The position numbers and the translations under genes were made by a program. The notes beneath the pieces were generated by a model. It had not been told where the DNA came from. It was given only the letters and a program-made list of their open reading frames with translations, and ran no database searches. A stretch of DNA of 11,722 bases from Peptostreptococcaceae bacterium (lineage in GTDB: Bacteria; Bacillota; Clostridia; Peptostreptococcales; Anaerovoracaceae): assembly GCA_016650115.1 (NCBI GenBank), contig JAENWI010000028.1, forward strand, positions 1-11,722. The letters run 5' to 3'. The first letter of the stretch is position 1, and every line of letters starts with the position of its first letter. This document shows, one piece after another, positions 6,556 to 11,722 of this stretch.

Positions 6556-8401
6556 GGCTGCCCCCCATTTCACATTTAACTCTTTTACTTACTCCACAAT
6601 CCACGCATCCCAGTCTGCAATCATCCGTCAAGGTTTCTACTTTTGCCTTTTCGTTCTCTTTTATTAAAAATTCTTTTAAAACTCCCGAATCAATGTGATC
6701 CCATGGAAGAATTTCATCATAATTTCTTTCTCTTGATGCGTAAAAGTTAACATCTGTCCCTGTCATTTCAAATGCTTTCAGCCATAGATCATTATTAAAA
6801 TGTTCTGACCATCCATCAAAGCTGCAGCCAAGTTTAAAAGCCTCGATAAGCGGTTTTGTAACATTTCTGTCTCCTCTTGCAAATACTGCTTCTAAAATGG
6901 TAGTATCCGTTCTGTGATAGGCGAAGGTCACCCCTCTTATGGATTTGAATTTGTCTTTTAGATGCATGTGTTTCTTTCTGAATTCTTTGGCGGTATCCTG
7001 TCCATGCCATTGAAAAGGTGTATGTGCTTTTGGAACAAAACTGGAGACACTTATCGTTACATTGAAGCGCCCCCCCTTACGACCATTGATTTTATAGTTT
7101 AGGTCTACAACATTCTTTGCTATTTCAACTATTCCATCTAAATCATCCAATGTTTCAGTTGGTAATCCAACCATAAAGTACAGCTTCAGATTTGACCAGC
7201 CAAGCTCCAACGCCTGTTCAATTGAACTATAGATGTTTTCTTCTGTAATATTTTTATTTACAACGTTTCTAAGTCTTTGTGATCCTGCCTCAGGAGCAAA
7301 GGTTAATCCCGATTTTTTGTAACCCTGTATCTCCTGCAAAACCTTAAATGAAAATGAGTCTAATCTTAAAGACGGAAGAGACAGGGACACGTTATGTTCT
7401 TTACACATTTTCATCAAGCTGGTTGCAAGTTCTTCAAACTGAGAGTAATCGCTTGTTGACAAAGATAAAAGAGAAAGTTCCTCATGCCCGGAGTTTTCCA
7501 GCATTTTTTTCGCTAACGTTTCTATTGTTTCTTTAGAACGTTCTCTTACCGGTCTGTAAATCATTCCAGCCTGGCAAAACCTGCATCCTCTTGTACATCC
7601 TCTGAAAGTTTCAACAACAGATCGGTCATGTATTACTTCAATAAAAGGTACAATAGCATTTTCAGGGAAAAAAGCATCATCAATGTTACTGATGATTGCC
7701 TTTTTAATAGAATCCGGAGCTTCTTTATAAAGCTTTTTAATATTTTTGATGGTCCCGTCAGGATTATATTCAGGTTCATAAAAACTCGGAATGTAAATTC
7801 CTTCAATATGGCAAAGTTCTTTATATAATTCCTCTTTGTTTTTTCCGCTTTTCTTCCATTCTGCATGTTTTTTGCAAAGAGTAACTATAAGTTCCTCACC
7901 GTCTCCAATTACCACAATATCGAAGATATCAGCCAAAGGCTCTGGATTAAAGGCGCAAGGTCCTCCGGCAACAATAATTGGATAATCCTCTCCCCTTTCC
8001 TGTTTAGTCAACGGTATACCACCAAGATCAAGCATATTCAATATATTCGTGTAAGACATTTCATATTGAAGTGTAAACCCCACAATATCCAAATCTTTAA
8101 TTGGAGTTTTGCTTTCAAGGGTAAATAATGGCAATCCACTTTTCCTCATTTCCGCTTCCATATCCAGTGCAGGAGCAAAAATTCTTTCGCAATAAATATC
8201 ATCCTCTCGATTCAATACGCCATAAAGTATTTGAAGGCCAAGAAATGACATCCCTATTTCGTAGGTGTCTGGAAATGCAAACCCAAATCTTGTTTTTACT
8301 TTTTCTAAATTCTTCTTAACTGAGTTGAATTCTCCTCCAATATATCTGGCTGGCTTTTCTACGATTTTAAGAAGCTTATTTAAATTACTGTCAATATTCA
8401 T
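6548..8401 (-). CDS. TIGR03960-type B12-binding radical SAM protein
   Basis: The 617-residue protein is a radical SAM enzyme of the TIGR03960 family, substrate unknown. The N-terminal ~220 residues look like a B12-binding-type Rossmann domain (PDTYEIGMSFLGLQILYGVLN, and the AGGPCAFNPEPLAD block at 145-158, VVIGDGEE at 163-170). The radical SAM core carries the 4Fe-4S motif C269-x3-C273-x2-C276 (RGCTRGCRFCQAG), then SLPSLRLDS, FAPEAGSQRLR (368-378) and YFMVGLPTET. The C-terminus has another cysteine cluster, DDCRLGCVDCGV (C595, C599, C602), that could bind metal. The start overlaps the HD gene stop in TAATG, with GAAAGG upstream. The family is often found with DUF2344 and near rng/rplU/rpmA, which fits this locus and hints at a ribosome or RNA-linked role (inference). 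A G7 run lies in the coding sequence at 7070-7076. Confidence 0.93.
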   Translation of the reverse strand: MNIDSNLNKLLKIVEKPARYIGGEFNSVKKNLEKVKTRFGFAFPDTYEIGMSFLGLQILYGVLNREDDIYCERIFAPALDMEAEMRKSGLPLFTLESKTPIKDLDIVGFTLQYEMSYTNILNMLDLGGIPLTKQERGEDYPIIVAGGPCAFNPEPLADIFDIVVIGDGEELIVTLCKKHAEWKKSGKNKEELYKELCHIEGIYIPSFYEPEYNPDGTIKNIKKLYKEAPDSIKKAIISNIDDAFFPENAIVPFIEVIHDRSVVETFRGCTRGCRFCQAGMIYRPVRERSKETIETLAKKMLENSGHEELSLLSLSTSDYSQFEELATSLMKMCKEHNVSLSLPSLRLDSFSFKVLQEIQGYKKSGLTFAPEAGSQRLRNVVNKNITEENIYSSIEQALELGWSNLKLYFMVGLPTETLDDLDGIVEIAKNVVDLNYKINGRKGGRFNVTISVSSFVPKAHTPFQWHGQDTAKEFRKKHMHLKDKFKSIRGVTFAYHRTDTTILEAVFARGDRNVTKPLIEAFKLGCSFDGWSEHFNNDLWLKAFEMTGTDVNFYASRERNYDEILPWDHIDSGVLKEFLIKENEKAKVETLTDDCRLGCVDCGVSKRVKCEMGGSHA

Positions 8402-8934
8402 TATTCATTACCTTTCTCAATCATTAAATCATCAATATTATTTCCTATCAATTTCTCTATTTTTTTCAACAAAATACCGTTTTCGAGAATTCTTGTTTTG
8501 ATTATTTCTTCAGCCTTAGGATTGTTTTTAAATTTATTCAGAATATAATCCATTCTTAGCCTTAACCCAACATATTCATCTTCCTTAACCATTCGGTCGC
8601 CTAAACATACAATGTCCATCTCACTCAAATTTCTGATATCATTCGTGATTGAATAGTGCATATGATTTTTAATGATATCTGCTTCCCTTTGATAACCCTT
8701 TGATTCCGCTATTCTAGCCCCCACTTCTCCATGATTTTCATCTACTCTTGATATATCATGAAGCATGGCAGCACCTTTTACAACTTTCAACGACAAATTG
8801 TAACCATGTTTGTTCAATTCTCCTGCAAGGATTTCTGACACTCTGGCAACTTCCATGCAATGAAGTATTACATGCTCTGGTGTTTGATTATTTTCTAAAA
8901 GTTCCATTGCATATTCTTTTGTAATATATGACAT
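8401..8934 (-). CDS. HD-domain (HDIG-type) phosphohydrolase
   Basis: The 177-residue protein is a single HD domain with the usual metal ligands: H25 (VILHCMEVAR), H59-D60 (MLHDISR), H68 with the GE/GARI stretch, H91/H93 (NHMHY) and D113 (LGDRMVKE). HD proteins hydrolyse phosphate esters, often of nucleotides. The text around LHCMEVARV and HGEVGARIAE...NHMHY resembles the HD part of MobA-like nucleotidyltransferase/HD fusions more than YqeK, the Ap4A hydrolase common near obg-nadD; here it stands alone, so no substrate can be assigned. It is the first gene of a three-gene operon: its stop codon shares one base with the radical SAM start. A divergent HTH regulator lies upstream. Confidence 0.85.
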   Translation of the reverse strand: MSYITKEYAMELLENNQTPEHVILHCMEVARVSEILAGELNKHGYNLSLKVVKGAAMLHDISRVDENHGEVGARIAESKGYQREADIIKNHMHYSITNDIRNLSEMDIVCLGDRMVKEDEYVGLRLRMDYILNKFKNNPKAEEIIKTRILENGILLKKIEKLIGNNIDDLMIEKGNE

Positions 8935-8962
8935 ATTCTCTAATTACCAACCTTTCTAGCCT

Positions 8963-8971
8963 ATTATAACA
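8963..8971 (-). promoter_or_regulatory. Extended -10 promoter of the HD / radical SAM / DUF2344 operon
   Basis: On the minus strand TGTTATAAT gives an extended -10 with a perfect TATAAT at 8968-8963. The base positions 17 bp upstream (TCTTAA) make a poor -35. It lies about 30 bp before the HD gene start. Confidence 0.6.
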
Positions 8972-9005
8972 TAAATTTCTAACAATTAAGATACAAATTG
9001 GTTTA

Positions 9006-9034
9006 TTGACTGCTATAATAATAAATGTTATATT
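9006..9034 (+). promoter_or_regulatory. Promoter of the HTH/S24-like regulator
   Basis: TTGACT (9006-9011) and TATATT (9029-9034) are separated by 17 bp, and the -10 is preceded by TGT, an extended -10. The predicted start leaves a leader of about 45 bases. The TGTTATA core is shared, inverted, with the divergent HD promoter. Confidence 0.75.
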
Positions 9035-9086
9035 AAAGTAAATATTAAACAGTGCTATTAAGCTTTTTTACATGTGAAAGGACTAA

Positions 9087-9848
9087 ATGATGACATATTC
9101 TGAAATGCTTGATTCAATAATAAAAGACAGTAAACTTTCTCTTAGACAACTGGCATCCAAATGTGGAGATTTAGGACTTAGTATTACTCCCTCTTATATT
9201 TCCCAACTAAAAAACAATAAGCTTCCAGCACCAAGCCCTGAAGTATCAATTACTATAGCCAAAGCCTGCAGCAGTAAGCTGCACGCCGCACTTGTTTTTT
9301 TAGGATATATGGAAAAAGCCCCAGACATTATAAAGGATTATATGAACACATCAACAAAACTTTACAAACTAATGATTGAAAATTTATGTGATGGTCAGAC
9401 GAAGGTTCCGCTTACAACTGAAGCGAGAGAATTTATCAATAAATTAGATGTCATATCGGCTTTTGAACTCACTACGAATTATTTAAACGAAGGAAAATTT
9501 AATTTAACAAAAGAACTCGCAGAAGAAATGGTTTTGGTTAGCGGTGGTGCTGTTAAAACAAACAATGACATGATCACTACTTTTCTAAATGATTCATCTA
9601 TGTCACCATCAATACCAATGCACTCATTACTTTATATCATGCCAACAAAATCATCTTTTATTAAAGAAAAGGATATTATTGGGATTTATCCGTATGGTAG
9701 GAAAATGGTAACATTAAGGAGAGTTTTTTTCTTAAAAGATCAAGTCCTTTTAATCCCGGAAGATACAACTTATGACATCATTTCAACGAATTCACTGGGT
9801 AATATTGATTATTTAGGTAAAGTGGTTTCCTATAAAATTGATTTATAA
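9087..9848 (+). CDS. HTH (XRE/Cro-CI) regulator with degenerate S24/LexA-like domain
   Basis: The 253-residue protein has an N-terminal helix-turn-helix (about 5-60: LSLRQLASKCG ... ITPSYISQLKNN) and a C-terminal domain that lines up with LexA/S24 (about 165-253). In the latter, NDSSMSPSIP keeps the Ser before Met (S171) at the LexA nucleophile position, and MVTLRRV aligns with LexA VTVKRL, so the catalytic Lys is replaced by Arg (R211). This suggests a CI/LexA-type fold used for dimerisation or sensing and not for self-cleavage (inference). The middle ~100 residues are helical and unassigned. GAAAGGA precedes two adjacent ATGs (9087 and 9090); the spacing slightly favours the second. The gene is divergent from the HD operon and convergent with obgE. 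No phage genes are nearby, so it looks like a resident chromosomal regulator. Confidence 0.82.
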   Translation: MMTYSEMLDSIIKDSKLSLRQLASKCGDLGLSITPSYISQLKNNKLPAPSPEVSITIAKACSSKLHAALVFLGYMEKAPDIIKDYMNTSTKLYKLMIENLCDGQTKVPLTTEAREFINKLDVISAFELTTNYLNEGKFNLTKELAEEMVLVSGGAVKTNNDMITTFLNDSSMSPSIPMHSLLYIMPTKSSFIKEKDIIGIYPYGRKMVTLRRVFFLKDQVLLIPEDTTYDIISTNSLGNIDYLGKVVSYKIDL

Positions 9849-9855
9849 TTTTACA

Positions 9856-9901
9856 AAACAAAACACCTTGCATGTCAAAAATAATGCAAGGTGTTTTGTT
9901 T
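9856..9901. terminator. Bidirectional terminator between the HTH regulator and obgE
   Basis: A perfect 18 bp inverted repeat (9856-9873 with 9884-9901) encloses a 10-base loop. Both outer arms carry AAACAAAAC/GTTTTGTTT, so a U-rich tail follows the GC-containing stem on either strand. It sits 7 bases after the regulator stop and 5 bases beyond the obgE stop, serving both convergent genes. Confidence 0.9.
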
Positions 9902-9906
9902 AAATA

Positions 9907-11193
9907 TTAATAATATTCTTCCATGTATTCAAACTCATAATCTACTATTCTAATGAGATCCCCCTCTTTAAGTCCCATTTCTTTTAAGGTTTCTAATGCT
10001 CCTTTATTTTCAATGTACTTATAAAGATATCTTAATGAACCCATATCATTAAAATTGGTTGAATTGAATATTTTTTCAAGTTGTTTGCCTCTGAGAATAA
10101 AGACATTCCCATCAGTAAATGCTTTTATATCCCGGTAAGTAGGATCTTCATTATCCTTTTCAAGATCAAAAAACTCATAAGTTTCAGTCTCTGGTTCTAA
10201 CTTCTGCAACATTTCGGCTGCCTCAGCCAATACTTGGTTCACACCAATATTTATTGGCGCGGAGACTGGAAAAACCTTATATCCTTTGCCCTCAACGTAA
10301 GTTTTGAACTCGGTATAAACCGGGTCATTGTCATCAATAATATCCATCTTGTTTGCTACTACAATTTGAGGTTTTTTTATTAATTTTTCACTGTATAACT
10401 TAAGTTCATTATTTATTTTATCAAAATCCTCAATCGGTTTTCTTCCTTCTGAACCCGAAATATCTACTACATGTATAAGGACTTTCGTTCTTTCCACATG
10501 CTTTAAAAACTCAAGTCCAAGTCCGGCACCTTCATGTGCACCTTCAATAATTCCAGCAATATCTGCCATAACAAAGCTTGTATCAAATATTTCTACAACC
10601 CCTAGATTTGGAGATATCGTTGTGAAATGATAGTTGGCAATTTTAGGATTTGCTTTTGTCGAAACTGCTAAGAAGGTTGATTTTCCAACATTTGGGAAAC
10701 CAACAAGGCCTACATCAGCAATAAGTTTCATTTCAAGCGAAACAGTTCTTTCTTTGCCAATTCCACCTGCTTCTGCAAAGTTAGGTGCTTGTCGTATGGA
10801 GTTTTTAAAATGCACATTTCCTTTTCCACCCTTGCCGCCCTTTGCTGCGACAAAACTGTCTCCGTCTTTTATCAGATCTTTCATGACGAGCCCTGTTTCT
10901 TCATCAACTACTATAGTTCCAGGCGGAACTTTAATAACAAGATCATCGCCATATTTTCCAAATCTTTTCTTTCTCATACCATTTTGGCCATCTTCTGCTT
11001 CATATTTCCTTCTATATTTAAAATCCATAAGGGTTCTTAGGTTTTCATCGGCCATGAATATTACAGCTCCGCCATTTCCACCATCTCCACCGTCAGGGCC
11101 TCCTTCTGGTACAAAAGGTTCTCTTCTAAATGAAACGCATCCGTTTCCACCTTTTCCAGATTTAATGACTATCCTGGCTCTATCTACAAACAT
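9907..11193 (-). CDS. obgE: Obg family GTPase (ObgE/CgtA)
   Basis: Obg is an essential GTPase that acts in 50S ribosome assembly and stress signalling. The 428-residue protein has the glycine-rich Obg fold (1 to ~155, with GKGGNG, PEGGPDGGDGGNGG and AKGGKGGKGN), the G domain with GFPNVGKST (165-173), switch I NYHFTTISPNLGV, DIAG (211-214), NKMD (281-284) and SAP (311-313), and a C-terminal OCT domain (about 341-428). DIAG replaces the usual D-x-PG of G3. I place the start at the ATG at 11193, which gives the family start MFVDRARIVIKSG and has GGTGA five bases before it; upstream in-frame GTGs at 11205 and 11202 would add four or three residues. It follows rpmA as in most bacteria, but with a hairpin in between. 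Confidence 0.97.
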   Translation of the reverse strand: MFVDRARIVIKSGKGGNGCVSFRREPFVPEGGPDGGDGGNGGAVIFMADENLRTLMDFKYRRKYEAEDGQNGMRKKRFGKYGDDLVIKVPPGTIVVDEETGLVMKDLIKDGDSFVAAKGGKGGKGNVHFKNSIRQAPNFAEAGGIGKERTVSLEMKLIADVGLVGFPNVGKSTFLAVSTKANPKIANYHFTTISPNLGVVEIFDTSFVMADIAGIIEGAHEGAGLGLEFLKHVERTKVLIHVVDISGSEGRKPIEDFDKINNELKLYSEKLIKKPQIVVANKMDIIDDNDPVYTEFKTYVEGKGYKVFPVSAPINIGVNQVLAEAAEMLQKLEPETETYEFFDLEKDNEDPTYRDIKAFTDGNVFILRGKQLEKIFNSTNFNDMGSLRYLYKYIENKGALETLKEMGLKEGDLIRIVDYEFEYMEEYY

Positions 11194-11224
11194 ATTTTTC
11201 ACCACTCAATTTCTTAAATAATTG

Positions 11225-11251
11225 AAAAGCCCCTAAACTATAGGGGCTTTT
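11225..11251 (-). terminator. Intrinsic terminator-like hairpin between rpmA and obgE
   Basis: An 11 bp stem (11225-11235 with 11241-11251) with a GCCCC/GGGGC core and 5-base loop is followed on the minus strand by TTTTCAATTATTT. It starts 12 bases after the rpmA stop and lies about 30 bases before obgE. The sequence is nearly as good on the plus strand (CTTTTTAAA). Confidence 0.8.
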
Positions 11252-11263
11252 TAAATCAATCAT

Positions 11264-11524
11264 TTATGCTTCTTTTGGATATACACTTACTTGCTTTCTG
11301 GTTTTGTCATATCTTTCGAACTTAACATCTCCGTCAATCGTTGCAAATAAAGTATCATCTCCACCAATACCTACGTTGTTACCAGGGTGGAACTTTGTTC
11401 CTCTTTGTCTTACTAAGATGCTTCCAGCACTAACATATTGACCATCGCCTCTTTTAACGCCCAAACGTCTTCCTGCACTATCACGACCATTCTTAGAACT
11501 TCCAACTCCCTTTTTACTTGCCAT
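11264..11524 (-). CDS. rpmA: 50S ribosomal protein L27
   Basis: The 86-residue protein is a standard bL27, lying near the peptidyl transferase centre: MASKKGVGSSKNGRDSAGRR, then LGVKRGDGQ, SAGSILVRQRGTKFHPG and VGIGGDDTLFA. A strong GAGGAGGTG ribosome binding site precedes the ATG. The protein starts directly with the mature sequence: there is no N-terminal LQFFA-type extension, and an in-frame TAG two codons upstream of the ATG rules one out. In most Firmicutes that extension is present and is cut off by the protease Prp (YsxB). No prp gene lies between it and the upstream ribosomal gene. Confidence 0.98.
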   Translation of the reverse strand: MASKKGVGSSKNGRDSAGRRLGVKRGDGQYVSAGSILVRQRGTKFHPGNNVGIGGDDTLFATIDGDVKFERYDKTRKQVSVYPKEA

Positions 11525-11569
11525 AGACTAAACACCTCCTCGCTATCGTAAAATCTATTATTCCGTATA

Positions 11570-11722
11570 TTATTTAGCTGCAGGCTTCTTAGTCGCTGCT
11601 TTTTTAACTACGGGTTTATTTGCTGTTACTGCTTTTTTTGCTACTGTTTTCTTTTCAACTGGTGCTTTTGCTGACGCTTTTACAGGAGCTTTCGCTTTCG
11701 CTGGAGCTTTTGCTTTTGCTGG
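11570..11722 (-). CDS. rplU: Probable ribosomal protein L21, Ala/Lys/Pro-rich C-terminal tail (partial)
   Basis: The last 50 codons of a minus-strand gene are visible, ending in TAA at 11572-11570; the start is outside the window. The visible part is wholly low-complexity: AKAKAP-type repeats, then EKKTVAKKAV and a final KKAATKKPAAK. L21 is inferred from position, since rplU precedes rpmA in nearly all bacteria, and C-terminal Ala/Lys-rich tails occur on some L21 proteins. No L21 core residue lies inside the window, so a histone-like or other Ala/Lys-rich protein cannot be excluded. The gap to rpmA is 45 bp, without a gene. Confidence 0.6.
   Translation of the reverse strand, partial: PAKAKAPAKAKAPVKASAKAPVEKKTVAKKAVTANKPVVKKAATKKPAAK
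11669..11722 (-). repeat. 18-bp tandem repeat coding for PAKAKA units
   Basis: Units 11705-11722 and 11687-11704 each encode PAKAKA and differ only by T/C changes at two positions; 11669-11686 is a diverged third unit (PVKASA). The array probably continues past the window edge. Confidence 0.8.

Noticed and set aside
6145..8501. Several open frames of 60-115 codons opposite or out of frame with the DUF2344, radical SAM and HD genes
   Set aside because: They lie wholly or almost wholly within strongly recognised genes, lack ribosome binding sites and show no protein family features.
8401..8934. HD protein as YqeK (Ap4A hydrolase)
   Set aside because: YqeK is common near obg-nadD, but the sequence around the HD motif (HGEVGARI, NHMHY) fits another HD group and nadD/rsfS are absent.
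9087..9848. HTH/S24 protein as LexA or a prophage CI repressor
   Set aside because: LexA has a winged helix, not this Cro/CI-type HTH, and the catalytic Lys is missing; no other phage genes, integrase or att repeats are present.
10634..11221. Long plus-strand open frame (195 codons) opposite obgE
   Set aside because: It is antisense to the glycine-rich Obg domain; its many Pro/Phe runs are the mirror of GGxGG codons, and it has no ribosome binding site or family resemblance.
1..11722. CRISPR array, insertion sequence, tRNA/rRNA, riboswitch or T-box
   Set aside because: No spaced direct repeats, transposase, tRNA-like fold or long structured leader could be recognised; all gaps between genes are under 180 bp.

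Overview
The window is low-GC, dense bacterial DNA in which nearly every gene lies on the minus strand. A complete Spo0A, the minimal NifS/IscU machinery, an aldo/keto reductase with a bacterial-type two-cluster ferredoxin tail, and many AAAGG/AGGAGG ribosome binding sites point to an anaerobic, spore-forming-lineage Clostridium-like Firmicute. I cannot name the genus from sequence alone. The region looks like ordinary chromosome: I see no transposase, phage, CRISPR, tRNA or rRNA.

Layout from left to right. (1) 1-537, plus strand: the 3' part of an aldo/keto reductase-ferredoxin gene, ending 14 bp inside an oppositely oriented gene. (2) 3794-524, minus strand: a tight operon nifS/iscS, iscU, mnmA, class II aldolase, with an extended -10 promoter before nifS. 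The first three genes form a sulfur route: the desulfurase frees sulfur from cysteine, IscU assembles Fe-S clusters, and MnmA (of the C-x2-C type) thiolates tRNA U34. The aldolase is coupled to mnmA by an ATGA overlap, and its role there is unexplained. (3) 4179-3973: a small DUF896 (YnzC-like) gene with its own strong promoter, a perfect dyad at its transcription start and a hairpin after it. (4) 5043-4252: spo0A, with a perfect 0A box upstream and no spoIVB next to it. (5) 5809-5171: a ComEA-like DNA-uptake protein with a good sigma-A promoter. (6) 8934-5884: an HD-domain phosphohydrolase, a TIGR03960-type radical SAM protein and a DUF2344/TIGR03936 protein, overlapping by 1 and 8 bp. (7) 9087-9848, plus strand: an HTH regulator with an S24/LexA-like C-terminal domain, divergent from group 6 and separated from obgE by a bidirectional hairpin. 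(8) 11722-9907: the ribosomal cluster rplU (C-terminal end only), rpmA, obgE.

The points most worth a second look are: an L27 that lacks the Prp-cleaved N-terminal extension usual in Firmicutes, together with no prp gene between rplU and rpmA; an Ala/Lys/Pro tandem-repeat tail on the probable L21; an S24-like regulator that keeps the catalytic Ser but has Arg where the catalytic Lys should be; spo0A separated from its usual partner spoIVB; and the aldolase tied to the Fe-S/tRNA-thiolation operon. I did not find clear evidence of a wholly new multi-gene system. The HD / radical SAM / DUF2344 operon next to the ribosomal cluster, with its divergent regulator, is the best candidate for uncharacterised biology.
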